Source of the DNA: Antitrichia curtipendula
Lineage: Eukaryota; Streptophyta; Bryopsida; Hypnales; Leucodontaceae
DNA: 64,000 nucleotides
Direction: 5' to 3'
Assembly (NCBI GenBank): GCA_951230915.1
Contig: OX579642.1
Coordinates: 10,850,001-10,914,000 of the forward strand
Shown here: positions 23,459 to 36,541 of the stretch, in pieces
Position numbering within the stretch: position 1 is the stretch's first letter
How the letters are laid out: the number at the start of each line of letters is the position of its first letter
Made by a program: the position numbers and the translations under genes
Notes under the pieces: generated by a model
What the model was told of the DNA's origin: nothing
The model's database searches: none
The model's input: only the letters and a program-made list of their open reading frames with translations

Positions 23459-24570
23459 TAACCTCTTAAACTCTAAAATCTCCTTGTAGACAAATTGAAG
23501 TTCAAATAGGCTCCATCAATCTTTATTCTTGACTTAATTTTTTTGAAATTTCTCAAGAAGATTTAGTTTTCCACACGGTCTTTGAGAATCAATTTTTACA
23601 ACAATTAGTCACACAATTCGAAATTAGAGGGTGTTTTTTACAAATTGAAGTTCAAGGATGGATCAAGTAAGGTAGTATAGTTTTACTCCTAAGAGGACAA
23701 ACAAGGCAATAGAGAACAATGCAACGCGTGAAGGAGCGGAGTTTCCAACCTCCCTTCCATTACTCTAATATCCTTTGAGCTCCCACTTTCCCACAATTCA
23801 ACCACAGAGATAAGGAAAACAAAATTCAGGAACAAGTAGAAGATTGGACATTTCCTATGAATGAAACTTAGGTTGAGAACAAGTACAAAAACTTCATGGA
23901 ACATGTCTAGGAGCAACACTTGAAAGTAGTTGGGAACTAAAGCAAAAATAATGAAAATATAGTAAAATTATTTATTCAATGATGTCGAATGTCTTAAGCA
24001 CTTAGGTGTTTGCACCAGCCTTCTAATTTCTATAAAAATGAAAAGATTTGGGTTTTCATTTTTTGGGGGTGTTTAAGAAAAATGAACAAATATATCTATC
24101 CACTGCACAAATTATTGTTTAAAAAAAATATGTAGTGAAAAATGTATATCCAATAATGTCTAGTATATTGACAATTTGTTGCTCAAACTTGTATTGCAAA
24201 GATATTTTGGATGTGTTCCACATCTTTGTTACCTTTCAAGTTTGGCAGTGATATGCATAATATAAGACTCAATATAGTCAATTTTTAAATTAAAAATCAT
24301 GTCCGCAAATTTTTTCCATAAATAGCGGTCAAAGTCATTTAGAATTCTCAGGTACGATAAAAAAAAAGTCTTTCATTTAGAATCCTAATATTTTGCAATC
24401 TATAATTATAGTCAGTCTTTACCAAAATAAAACTACATGCTTACTTAATTGTCATGAAAGATCCTATGGTTCGATGTATATGTGATTCATGTAACTTTCT
24501 TGTTTCAATGCACTAGAAATGGTAGTTTTCAATGATTTTTTATGAAACTAGACTAGGGACTTTAGAAGTT
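23459..24570. mobile_element. Degenerate TTAA-family relic
   Basis: The interior resembles the 920-945 bp TTAA elements: ATTTTGCAATCTA, AAAGATCCTATGGTT and CTAGAAATGGTAGTTTTCA occur in the same order. The ends are decayed (TAACCTCTTAAACTC and GGGACTTTAGAAGTTATG). It is probably an old copy. Confidence 0.45.
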
Positions 24571-26757
24571 ATGATGTGAATGCAAAATGATAGTAGGCAC
24601 GTTAGTTTGGCCGAAAAAAGCCAACACTTGGTACAAAACAGCAACATTTAGGAAGGATGCCAAAGATAGATTTTTCCCATGCTTGGATGAAGAGTGCTAA
24701 GAAAAAATGGCACTAAAACTTTGCAAGAATGACCTATGCTTGGATTTTGTTATTTAGGGTGCCAAATTAATGTACGTATATAGACATGGCAACTAGGAGG
24801 CATTGTGGCATATTATGTAGACAAATTTAGTTAGATCAACATATTGCTAACTAACTAGGCTAGATGGAGAAGGTTGTGATTATGAAGTGCTAGCATGTGA
24901 ACATTGAACCTAGGAGTATATATAATAGACACCTTCTAAGGTTATAGATGTCTATGTTACAGGTATATATGTTACATACTCTTTCCAAGTTAGATTCTAC
25001 CTATGTTATGAATACATATATTATAAACTCTTTTGATGTTATATTCTACCTACGTTATAAACATCTTCAAACAATTGTAGGTACATACCTAATTGGAGAA
25101 CTTGACAACTTGACAAGCCACATAATTCTAGACATATTGACAACATGCTAAAGGATTTGAAAATCCTTATTAGAAGGAAACTGCAAGAAATCAACCAATA
25201 TGTAATATAATTTCACGCAATTTTTTATATAAATATTACTAAAGGTCAACTAGAAATTAAGAAAATTAGCTTAAAATAGAGACAACGTTCAAAATGGCAT
25301 AAGCAAAGGCAAACAAGATTAGAATCCGATCCATTCAATCCATTTAGATAGGGACACAATTTTTTTTGTTTGGTGCAACAAAATAAGTGACCTTAAGGGA
25401 ACAAAGAAAAATAAGTAAAGAACAAAGAATGAAAGAGCCACTACGTGTCTCCAAACCACCATTAGTAGTAAGGACAACTAGTAGGTGTTGAAGAGTTTTT
25501 TTAGGCAACCAATAGAAGATGAAGCATCTATTACTTCAAAAGTGGCATGAGTAGGTAACACATTCTTTTAACTTTGAAAATTCATAGAATATTGTGTGAT
25601 TCTAAAAAAATTATGAAGCATCTAGAATTAGATTTCTATGAAGGAAGCATATAATTGTATTTTATTAAATTTTATAATTTTTGATATTATTATTATTATT
25701 ATTATTTTATATTTATTTGTTCTATTAATATGTGTGCCATTAATTTACCAAAGTCATGTTGCTTTGAATTAGAGCACGTTGATATGCTAATCATTTCATT
25801 ATACCAATTTTCAAAAAATAAAATTTGTATTAATACTTATTTTGTAGGTGACACCATAGTAATTTCTTCCTTGACTATTAAGATAATTGCTTCTAATACA
25901 TGATAGCCAAGAAGTGGTGTAGTGAGGAACATGATAATATTAAGGTCTCCCTCTTTAATGTCCAAATAAACATAGAAAATTGCTTTAATTTGGAATCTTC
26001 TTTCACTTGCCAATACAAACCAGTAAAAATAAACCTTATTATATAATAGTTACCATGTTTTGCTATAAATTGTTGTGATTACAAGCGTGCATAAATTTTT
26101 GCATGTTCATTGTGTTGAGTTTGTGGTGTCTTATTGATGTTGTTCTTGTCACTTGGTAATTGATTTTTTGGGTTCCACTTCATTTTCATTTGTCTACTTT
26201 AGTGGTTGTGCATACTGTGTGAGGGATTTAAATTTCCCTTGTACCGTTATTTCCAATGCGTTCCAACCTTTAAAAAGAATTTTGCTTGGTGGTTATGCTC
26301 ATAATTTTTAGTGAATAATAAAATGGAATTGGAGAAAGTTGTCATCAAATTTAGTGCAATTTTTTTTTGTGTAATTATATATATATATAGAAACTACCAA
26401 AATTGAAGGTGTTACTTTCATTCAACTCAAAGCAAATCCACTCAAGAAACTGCAGAATCGCGTGGTTGGGAGCACTTGGCATGTCCCCTTGAGCTTGAAG
26501 GTCCTGCCTTGTAACCCGGCCAACACCAACAACTTACACAATCCCAAGTTCCAATATGGGAAGCAACCCATTCTTGACCACGTCCCCATTCTGGTACCAT
26601 AGGGTGGTGTAATTCCGTGCAGGAGGTGATTAGCAACTATTAATTATGGCACAGTTCTCGACGCAATTGTGGCACATTATAATTGGCCACAAGAGTCTCA
26701 ACACCCTTGGTGGATTTTGCAACCAGTCCTTGGTCGGAACTCACAAATAGGAAGGTC
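24571..26757. other. AT-rich intergenic stretch
   Basis: An (ATT)n microsatellite lies at about 25686-25708 and a short (TA)n near 26377. A less AT-rich block at 26430-26640 has no recognised homology. No gene was supported. Confidence 0.5.
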
Positions 26758-26759
26758 TA

Positions 26760-27150
26760 AGGTAGGAGGCTCAAAAATGACACATCTAAGGTCTGGTCCG
26801 CCTTTTTCGTGTATTTCATTGGACAGGAATAATTTTAACTCATTTTTCAGACAAAGAGAAATAGACGAGGAATCTAACCCAAGTGGTTTTGTATTTTTCC
26901 AAGCATTTTTGAATTACTTATGAATTTTCAAACAAGTTGGGTCATAGGTCTTTTCTAAATGGTTCACTTGCAATTCTAAAGAAGGATGTGGGGAGCAAAG
27001 CAAATGATTGGCTCTTGCAATTTATAATGTTTTTTTCCTTGATTCATTCAATGACTATACATCTCAATTTCAGAACCAACTCCTGTCCATTTCACAACCA
27101 TTTATAGGATTCATTCTTAATGCCTTTTTTCATTTCAGAGCCTCCTACCT
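26760..27150. mobile_element. TA-flanked MITE, AGGTAGGAGGCTC ends (391 bp)
   Basis: The ends are AGGTAGGAGGCTC, with TA on both sides (26758-26759 and 27151-27152). It aligns along its length with 22397-22807. A lone end of this family occurs near 51,297. Confidence 0.85.
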
Positions 27151-27893
27151 TATATATAGATATATGTATTTGCTTAAGTGGTCATAAATGGATTGCCTCC
27201 CTAATAGGCTTTTTCTATTTCTTTGTGAACTTTGAGAAGGCGTTGGTTTTGTTTGGCTTCTTTGTTGGAGATTTTGTCAAACTGTAGGGCATAGATTAAA
27301 CATCAACTCAACGCCGTTCAGCTTGAAATGTGGAGATGCAAATATTGGATAGACATGCATTGAAAATCTACCAAGTCTTTGATTGGTGGATGGAAGAATT
27401 CATAGGATGTTAAAGTGGTCATACAAAGTGCATCTTGCGGGGTGAATTTTGGGTTCATTAGGGTAATTGTATAAAAAAGCTCCATTTTTTGTGCCACCTT
27501 AACTTCTAAGTGCCCCAATGACGGGATCCTGTCTCTTGAAATTTAAAGATTTTCTTGTTTGACTATTATAATTTTCTCATCATTATGGTCAAAAAACGTG
27601 TTCTTTTCTCTTGAGCTCTTGGCTTGTCTCCACTACCAATCGGTATAATTAGTTTATGTGAATCTTTTGTTAGGTGATAGTTTGATTGGAATGAATTCAC
27701 AAGGGTCTAGATTTTAGTAAGCACGCACTGGATGCTCATGGGTTTATTCTACATTGTTCACCTCTCCTTGCTCATTCGGGGACCATGATTTCAAATATGA
27801 ATTCAAAAATTCCAAATTACATCATCATGGGTGGCAAATGAAAATTCCAATGTTTCTATAGGGTTAAATTCACTCTGCGGTGCCCACTTTGTA
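27151..27893. other. No gene recognised
   Basis: This is AT-rich sequence between two MITEs. Short open frames have no recognisable domains. Confidence 0.45.
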
Positions 27894-28172
27894 AGGTAGG
27901 TACCCCCAAATGTGCCCCTGACCTTAAACTATCATCTATACTATATGTACATCTCCCAAATCAGTTATGTACCTAATATGTGGAAGAAACTCTTTTTAGA
28001 ACCAAACGTTTTTCCTTAATAACTTTTGCATACAGTATCCAAATGCCATGTTCTCTGGTGCATTGGACCCCCCTTTCACTTGCCTACAAGAACATATGAA
28101 AATTTGACCAGTCTAATAGTAGTAACTAGGCTCCATAGCAAAAGAAAGTGGCGGTTTTGGGTGTACCTACCT
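27894..28172. mobile_element. TA-flanked MITE, AGGTAGGTAC ends (279 bp)
   Basis: The ends are AGGTAGGTACCCCCAAATG and, in reverse complement, AGGTAGGTACACCCAAAAC. TA flanks both sides. It is in opposite orientation to the family members at 22217 and 53946. Confidence 0.85.
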
Positions 28173-28416
28173 TATATGGCCACCTTTCCTGCTAAGAATC
28201 CAGCTGGGTGTGGCAAAACTCTTGCCTGGGCAGTAGCTTACAATTCTGCAGTGGAGATGCCTCTAGGAGACCAAATCTGCCGAAAGTTTTCCTTCAAATG
28301 ATAATTTACTGCGTCCATGCTCCCCACTCAGGCTTCATGCATAGGACATAAGCACATGGAGTACGAAGTTCGACAATAAATAAACCCACAAAAAATAAAC
28401 CGGTGGGTGTGTGGGG

Positions 28417-28456
28417 GACCCCCCTACCCCCTACCCCCTACCCCCTACCCCCTACC
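28417..28456. repeat. (CCCCCTA)n heptamer run
   Basis: About five CCCCCTA units give a G-rich minus strand of TAGGGGG repeats that could form a G-quadruplex. It differs from the plant telomere heptamer CCCTAAA. Confidence 0.85.
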
Positions 28457-29363
28457 GGTGTATCCATCCAAGTTCCCCACATTCGTATGGATCAACATGA
28501 ACCATACCCGTCCGTCCGTCGGTGCTCTCAAGTCTGAGAAAAACAAAAGGTTGGTTTCAACCCTAAAACGACGTCGCTGAAGTTAGAATCATGCTTAGCT
28601 TAATATTGATTCCGGGACCCTTTACCTTACTAATCGTCAGCGTCCATGGCACAAAGTGCACAAAGTGCAAGGCATGGGGACTTGGGGAGTCGGGAACCCT
28701 GAGTCGACAGTCTGCTTCAGCATCCGCACCACAGACAGGCAGTCGCACTGGTCGAACTGACTGACACCCCCAACGGCAAAACACGAATGGCTGCACCAAC
28801 ATATCTTCTGTTTCTTCAGCCAGAACCAGACAAAGGCCTCTTTTTGTCAGTGGGCTTCGTGGATTCAGAGGTTTTGGGGCGCTTTTTGTTTGGACATTAG
28901 CTTAATGTAGCTTCACTTAAAAACCCTGAAATGAATGAAAAAAATTGTGGAAAATGCTGGCACCAAAAAAGACAAATTAAAGAAGATTAGGTGATAAGGA
29001 CAAAAAAACAAACTGCGGATTTGCTGGGCAGGGTGTTTTTCAAATATTAAGCTTAATACACTCAACCCTTCTCATGTGACACACTGCCTTCAAAAAGGTG
29101 TCATCAAAAGCGCTTCACTAAAGTGCTTCGAAATGCATTCTCACATAAAAGTGCTTTGGTGAATTTCTTTGAAATATACTCTCACATGCCTTGACAACTT
29201 GGCGTTTGGAAAGTTGGAAATTGTTTTTGTCATACATGATAATATGTTTGACTATTAATAATACCGTTCATAGTCCTGGAAAATCTAGATTGTACATCAA
29301 GATTTTATCCACAAAACTAAGTTTTGGGGGGGTCCCATAACTTAGAATTCAATCCATTTTCTC
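28457..29363. other. Mixed-composition stretch, nothing recognised
   Basis: The part at 28480-28860 is less AT-rich and could hold an exon or retroelement remnant, but no frame with a recognisable domain was found. The rest is AT-rich. Confidence 0.4.
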
Positions 29364-29367
29364 CTAA

Positions 29368-30278
29368 CCCTTAAAGGACCAAACTGTTTTTTTTTGGCAA
29401 TATAGTGATTTTAGGCAATCACTACAAATGGATTTTTTTTCTTTCTTTGAAATTTTCACACAATTTGGGAATGAGTTTTTTTCTTAGAGGCCCAATAATT
29501 TTAATAGTTTTGACTACATGGTTAAAAAGTTATTGTATAATATGTAGCAGGCATTTTCCTCAGCTAGGCATTTGAAAAAAAATCACTTCTTTCATAAACA
29601 AAAATTTGAAATTGGTTTTCTAGACTTATATGTATGTGGAAGCTTTGAATCATTCTATTTTGATTAATGAGATGAAGTTATGAGGAGTTTTAGTTTGCAG
29701 GTAGTTATGGATTCTCTATTCTAAAATAAACTTTGAAGTCCTTTATTTAACTGAATTTTCAATATTTTTGGAATTATAATAAAATTGTAGAATGTAGATT
29801 GTCTATTAAAACATTACAACCATTGGGATTGACATTTTTCAATTTCATAACTAAATTCTTAACAATTTGGTATTTTGAATCATTCTCTACTTCTTTCTAT
29901 TTATTGTTCTTTTCCTATATGTTGCACAATTCAAAATAATCTAAAAATTTTCAAGCATTTGGCCAAATTGTCTTGAAGAATGAATACAAAGAAGCACCAA
30001 CAACATGGACATTTTTTCGTACAAATGTGACCTTATGAAGTGCAGTTGGCCGGTTTTCTCATAGGGACAAAAAAAGAATTTTTATCATGTCAAACATCAA
30101 TATCTTGCAATCTACAAGGTGGAAATTTCTAAAAAAAATTCCAAATCTTTTCAAACCAACATACTATAAAGATCCTACAGTTACATGTGTTCAAAAATGT
30201 TTCCTTTTTCTAAAACTAGGTACTTGTATTCGAAATGGCAATTTTGATGGTGAAAACATAGTCAAGGAATTTTAGGCG
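29368..30278. mobile_element. TTAA-family element with decayed flanks (~910 bp)
   Basis: The left end is CCCTTAAAGGACCAAACTG. The right end is GAATTTTAGGCG, where intact copies have CCTTTAGGGG. The interior matches 34331-35275 and 44221-45138 throughout. The flanks read CTAA and TTCA instead of TTAA, consistent with age. Confidence 0.7.
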
Positions 30279-30282
30279 TTCA

Positions 30283-31743
30283 ATAGTAATTTGATTCTTC
30301 TTTGCACAATTTTTCCAATTTTCTCTCCATCACTCTAATAGCTCCAACTATACTAATTTATACTATTAGCAAGGACTCATATTAAACAGTGGCAATAGTA
30401 GATTAGTTCATTGAAAATTATTATTATTTGGGGATGGAAATCAACACAATACTATTTCAAATGTAACTAATTAAATGTAGTATCACTCTGGTATGTTATT
30501 GTAAATCATACTAATAGGATTAAATAGTGTAACAACATGGCAATTTTGAGGATGTAAGATAAATGTAAAATAATGTGTCACTCAAAAAAATTAAATGGCA
30601 TATTTTGTGCCCACTTGCACTTGAAGAAAGTAATTCTAATATTAGCTCCGCAAGTAGCAAAAAGAATAATTTTACTAACTCCCCTCTCCCTCTATGAATC
30701 TATTAGAACTAAACCTAGCTTAAGTTTACACCTTAGACCACGTCTTAGACCTTCCATGCACTACGTTTTCTAAAAACTATAAAACATGCAATTTAGGGTC
30801 ATAATTTAAAAGAAAATGAATATTCAAGAAGTTTATAAGGAGATTAAAAAAATGCAAATCCTTTGGGATACAAAGTCAATCAAAAGTCCATCTACAAAAA
30901 ACATATGTGGGACAATGGTCTATTGAGGGAGTTACTATTACATTTTTTTTCATATAAAAAAGTTAAATTATATATATATATATATTTATAAATTTAAAAT
31001 TTAAAATTTAAACTTCTAATGGCATGCTTCTATGTCTTCACATGTGTTAGAACTTACTCAAAAGCCCCACCATGATTGACAATTGAGTAGAATAAATCAA
31101 TATATACTTAGTCAATATAGGACCATAACATTCTAGAGCATTGTTGGTTGTGATCTACTATTTTCATTGTAGTTGCACATGTGCTTGGAGTTACGTACAA
31201 CACCGAAGTGTGATAATTGACCAAGTCACACATTCATTCTTGCACTCAAGATATGAGAAGATTAGTACCAAAGAATGATGTAAAAAAATCAATGCATCTT
31301 GAATACCTTGATTCTTCTTTGGAATTGGAAACTGGGCCCAAGATATTTGCAACTCCTTTCAAGAATGTTATTCGTCCCATGTCATTTTGTTGGAAAATTG
31401 TCACTAACAATGGACAAGTCAACAACTTCAACATCTTAATTTGCTGGGGAGAATGTGAGCAACAACATCAATTTCCGTGTAGACGACAATAAACACTTGG
31501 GTGTCTTGTACTGATGAAAACTTGCCCTTTGTAGACCATCGAAACAACTTCAACTAGTACTTCTTGTAGGTCATTTTCCTAGGTGCACAAAGACAATGTT
31601 TTCACTATTTATAGTAGTGACGTGACTACAAAGGAAATTTTATCAAATAAAAAGGTGGTTGTGGGGCACCAAGCTCTGGAATTGTAGAGCGGTGCCAAAG
31701 ATCTCCTTCTCGCTTGCTAACTTAGCGAAAGTTTTGGCTGCAT
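30283..31743. other. AT-rich, no gene recognised
   Basis: A (TA)n run lies near 30970-30990. Short frames here are not convincing. Confidence 0.5.
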
Positions 31744-31985
31744 GGGAAATTTCGTTAAAATGGTGTTATTATATGTGTCATTTTTAGACCGTGCGGTTTG
31801 AACTGTGAAAGTGCCATCTAGGATAAGTATATATTTCAGAAATCTAGGACTAGTATAGATTTCAGATTGTGCAGTTTGAACCGTAAAAGTGACATCTAAG
31901 ACTAGTGTAGATTTCAGATATCTAAAAATGGTATAGATTTAAGACATCTAGGACTGTTGTACATTTCAGACTGCCCGGTCTGACC
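31744..31985. repeat. Short imperfect tandem repeats, half-copy of a MITE
   Basis: GGGAAATTTCGTTAAAATGG matches the end of the MITE at 501-652. It is followed by four imperfect units of ATCTAGGACTAGTATAGATT spaced about 28-60 bp. No opposite end was seen. Confidence 0.5.
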
Positions 31986-34326
31986 TGTAAAAACTGCCAG
32001 AGTTAGTAGCAGAAAAGCGGCCGATTTCAACCAAATTGACCAATATATCTGCCTAGCTGCTTGTGTGTTTCTGTGCGTGCTGGTTTGCTTGAATGTGCGG
32101 GAGTGTTGTGCTGCACGATTGAAAAGCGACTTGCGTTTCCATATCGCTTTGGATTTGGCCCGGGATTTGGCAGCGAGATTTGAAAGAGAGGCTTCCCATC
32201 CATGATGCCAGGTTCTCGACATCTCCTGACAGGTGTGCCACCAACACGACATGTAAGGAGTACGCATCCTCGAGGGACATGTCCCAGCAGAGTAAAGTGA
32301 GAGTTTAGGTGAGAAGTTACAAACCAAAACATGGACGTCCGGATATTTCTCCGGATATGATTTGTGTGGAGAGAAAAGATTATGATATGGTGGTTGAGAA
32401 GTCGCTTGTTGTCCCAGCTGATACCGCAAAAAAAAAACCACCCCGCCCAAAAAAACTCATCCGTCTTAATATTTGTGCAAATTTGCAAAGACCAAGCATG
32501 TTGATTGACGACTACCCCTGTTGACTCTGTCCTCATCATAGGGGTCCCTTGAACTTTGGATCAAAAAATTAGATAATCACCCCCCCAAAAAATAAAAGCC
32601 TAAAACAAAACAAAACAAACACCACCCTGCAGGGAACTGACCTATGGGTGTGTCAGATTACCTGTCTTCTTTTTTTAATTAAAAAAAAAATGGGAATATA
32701 TATATTCTGTAACTCATCTGTGGATGTCCTAAAAAAGATGACTGAGATCGTGCCTCCCGTTCCAGTTTTCAATGCGGCAGCTTTCCTGTCCATATGAAAC
32801 ACATTTGAAAGTTCATAATTATAAGAATGTTTTGGGGCACTCTCTCGTATAACACTATTTCCCCCTGGTCGTGGAATTTTTCCATGTCTCACAAGATAGG
32901 GAAGCGTGTAAATGGTGCTTCAATTTGGATTCCCCCGTTGGCCAGTTTTCTGATTTCATTGGCAGGGACGAGGGAAGTGTATGAGCTCACATCAGCCTAT
33001 GGAATGGAGTTTCAATGTAGCTCTTTCCAAGATTTCACTTTGGGTACAATTCTCCACGCAGAGCCAGGCAGGGAGCCAGTAACTTATTGCATGTACCCCC
33101 CCTGAAACAAGAGTCCTTTTTTTTTCCATCATTGGCAGCAACAGAAATGATTGTGGAAGTCCCCAGCACCCTTTTCTTAAAATTAAAAAAAAAAATTGCC
33201 TGTTAATTTGCATGACGGAATGGATTGGGTTTTCAGCCACCTTTCTTGCTCATACATTTAAAAAAAAAAAGAAAAAGAAAGAGATTGCAGGTTTCTGTAG
33301 CGCTTGTGCAGTAATGAACAGTTGAAGCTCAGGTTTCATTACAGACTCAAATCACTCACTCAACGAAGCTTTTGAGGGGGACGGACCAGAGCGGTTATCA
33401 GTGGCTCCACAGTCTGGGAATTTGAGCCAAGATGAACCATAGGTCTATACCCGTCCTAGATTCTAGAGATGGTGGTTTCCATGGAGCAATTGAAAGCTCT
33501 CAGTTCTCGAAGCCTGGGGACTTGAAAGTTCTAGTTTCTGGAGTTTTCACTTTCTGAGTGGGGACTTGGGTTTCCCATCTTTTGGCACTAAGAAATCTGC
33601 AATTTAAAAAAAAAGGTCATTAGATGTTTTCCAGCTCCTCCAGAGGGTCGTTTCAGGCCTGTCCCCGATACTGGGAACCAGCCACCGCTGTCCAAAATAA
33701 TAAAAAATAATTTAAAAAAATAAAAATAAAAAATAAAAATAAAAATATTTTCTTTTTCTTTTTCTGATGTGATGTGGCAATAATTTTGCCACATAGTTCT
33801 TGCGTTCCCAGCACTCTGGAAACTTACAGCCCTCTAGGACCCCAAAATCTCATCTAATGAGTTGCACTACTATGATACACGATGTGTTTGTAACAGGAGT
33901 GTCTAGCTAGCTTTCGAATGCCAACTTTATGAGGCTTCCTCATATTCACCATAGAAATTCTCTTTTTTTTTTTGTCATTGGCAAAGCCTCATCCCATGCC
34001 AACAAAAATACACACGACCATTTTTTCATTTCTCTCTCACTCTCATGCAACCAATGATTGCTGAATACCAGAGTAGGAGCCCATGTTGAAGTCCAGCAAA
34101 TGTGCTGACCACACACGTGCAGCTCCTACTGGGATGTCAGCTAGAGAAAAAGTGTCATACATTATTTTGCACAATGGCTTGGAGATGCACCTCCCACTAA
34201 TTTTCCACACAGTTAATATCCAGTACTAAGTTACTGCATGCTGAGGACTGGTCATACTTGTACATAGGCAGTTGACAGCTTCATGTTTGAAGTTACATCT
34301 CTTGAGAGATTCCAATCGCATAAAGT
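31986..34326. other. Less AT-rich stretch with overlapping unassigned frames
   Basis: Two overlapping minus-strand frames (31914-32450, 178 codons; 32027-32539, 170 codons) have no domain I recognise. Because they overlap in different frames, at most one is real. GC content is higher than in the flanks, so a gene or gene relic is possible. A/T homopolymer runs lie at 33250-33285 and 33700-33760. Confidence 0.3.
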
Positions 34327-34330
34327 TTAA

Positions 34331-35275
34331 CCCCTAAAGGACCAAACACCGTTTTTTGACAACATAGCGTTTTTGGGCAGCTCATCACAAATGGAATTTT
34401 TATTTTTTTTCTTTGAAATTTTCACAGAAGATGTGCCCGAGGAGTAGCTTTAGGGCCCAACAATTTTCATAACTTTTGACGACATGGTTAAAAAGTTATG
34501 GTATGACATGTAGTTTTCATTGTTCGGCGGGCAGCCCGGGCAGCAAAAGAACTTCTTTAAAAATCATTTTCTAGAGAAATAAAAATTTGAAATTGGTTCT
34601 CTAGATTTATGTGCACAAGGAAAGCTTTGAATCATTCCACTTTGATTTATGAGATGAAAGTTATGAGGAATTTTAGTTGTGGGTAGTTTGCGGATAGTTA
34701 TGGAATCTCTACTCTAAAATGAACTTTGAAGTCCTTTATTTAACTCAATTTTCAATATTTTTGGAAAAAAATATAAACACAAGGTGTAGATTGTTTATTA
34801 CAACATTACAATCGTTTGGATTGGCATTTTTCAATTCCATAATTAAATCCTTAACAATTTAGTGTTTTGAATCATTTTCTACTTCTTTCTACTTACTATT
34901 TTTTTCCTATATGTTGTACAATTCCAAATGATCTGAAATTTTTCAAGCATGTAGCTAACTTGCTTTGAAGAATGAATCCAAAGAGTTACCACCATTTTGG
35001 ACATTTTTTCATACAAATGTGACCATGTGAAGTGCAGCTGCCCGATTTTTTGCAGGGACAGAAAAAGGGTTTTTGTCACTTCAAATGCTAATATCTTGCA
35101 ATCTACACGGTGGAAATTTCTGAAATTTTTTCCACATCTTCTCAAACTAGTTTACTACATGATCCTACGGTTATATGTGTCCAAAAATGTATTTTTTTCC
35201 AAAATTTGGTACTTGTACTAGAAATGGCAGTTTGGGAGCGTTTTTAGTGAAAACATAGTCCAAAACCTTTAGGGG
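34331..35275. mobile_element. TTAA piggyBac-like non-autonomous element (945 bp)
   Basis: The left end is CCCCTAAAGGACCAAACACC and the right end CCTTTAGGGG, flanked by TTAA (34327-34330 and 35276-35279). It is non-coding and belongs to the same subfamily as 29368-30278 and 44221-45138. It lies about 1.3 kb past the 3' end of the nucleotide hydrolase gene. Confidence 0.85.
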
Positions 35276-35279
35276 TTAA

Positions 35280-35754
35280 GTAGGAGAATTCCACAGTAAC
35301 GTAGATCAGAACCTCATCCCATGACTGCTTCAATCCCATGTTCATTTCAGCAAAAGAGTACACGATAGTCTAAGTAACCCCCAAAAAACACAATTACGTT
35401 TCATGTTTCAGAAAAAAGCCTTACTAGCTCCCCACGTGCAAAGATCTGTCCCAAATTTCAGTATGTAAGACCCGACCAGTCATGTATGTCCTCTTCTACC
35501 TATGCTAGGCTATGCTAAGCTAATGCTAGGCTAAGGCTAATGCTAATGCTAATGTATGATCCACACACAGCTAATATTCTGGCGTCACCACTCATCCAAC
35601 CTGCCTGCAGTACGCATCAACTATGAAGTAAATTGCAAGTTTCCCACAACAAGGTGTTGAAGCAGAGCATCTATCATCATGTACTTGCAAGCTCAAGCTC
35701 ACCTGCATTAAAAAAAGAGAAGGAAAAAAGGTTCATCTCACAAGTCTATCTAGC
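35280..35754. repeat. Short GCTAAT-type repeat in 3' flank
   Basis: TATGCTAGGC and GCTAATGCTAAT units run over about 35505-35562. Nothing else was recognised. Confidence 0.6.
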
Positions 35755-36490
35755 TTGTGCCCTGACTGCAAACATAGCAAAAGCCTGAACAGTTCAGTGC
35801 CAAAAATTGCGTGGGACATCACCAAACACGAAAAGTCTTGGAAGCTAGAGTTTGCAGTAGGTGAGGTGGTGAGTGACGTCAAGGTCCCTGTTCACAATGC
35901 AGAAAAAAACTGCACATGCAAACAGCATAAACCGACTAGGGATTGGTAGGCTTTGAACTGTAGGCTCCAACCTTGATAGGGAGGTGAACAGTGAAGGGTT
36001 GCAAACGGGGGTTTAGGGTTTAGGAGCTATTTTGCAAATCCAAGAAGAACTGGAGCTAGTACAAGACCCAAGCCGCACATGGCCACATGTAAACATCATG
36101 AAATCTAGAGATTGTGTTGGCTTTGAACCGTGTGCTTGAACCAGGGCATGTGAACATGGAAGGCTTGCAAAAGGGGGCAAACATTTGTCTAAGCTTTGCC
36201 TGAGAAGGAGCAGGAAAAAAACGTACTGGAGCTAGGAAAAACCCAAGCTGAACATGCAAACATGATTAATCTAGATTATTGGCTTCCAACTGTAGGCTCA
36301 ATCCGGTCAGGGGCATATGTGTGAAGAGGCTAGGGATCCATGGGTTGCAAAAGGGGGTAAAAATTTGTTGTCAAAGTTTGCTTGCAAAGTATCAGAAAAA
36401 AACACTGACGCTAACTTAGTTCTGAACCTAAGGTAGTGCACTGGCAAACATCACGAAATCTCAATAGAATCGTTGGTTTTGAACTGGAAC
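35755..36490. repeat. ~175-bp tandem array just downstream of the gene
   Basis: Four degenerate units carry the marker GCAAACATCATGAAATCT followed by GGCTTTGAACTGTAGGCT. They begin near 35920, 36093, 36256 and 36445, spaced 173, 163 and 189 bp. The units share GGAGCTAG and TTGCAAAAGGGGG motifs. The array ends about 50 bp from the stop codon, so the 3' UTR probably reads into it. It shows no similarity by eye to the intronic array. Confidence 0.8.
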
Positions 36491-36541
36491 CATATGAAGT
36501 GGGATGATTTTCCCTTAGGGGGGTGGCTGTGCACCCGTTTG

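Noticed and set aside
26435..26650. tRNA-like or SINE-like segment
   Set aside because: It is less AT-rich than its flanks, but no A and B box pair with correct spacing and no cloverleaf could be drawn.
31914..32539. Two overlapping minus-strand frames of 178 and 170 codons as genes
   Set aside because: They overlap in different frames, have no recognisable domain or convincing splice context, and cannot both be real. Kept only as an unassigned stretch.
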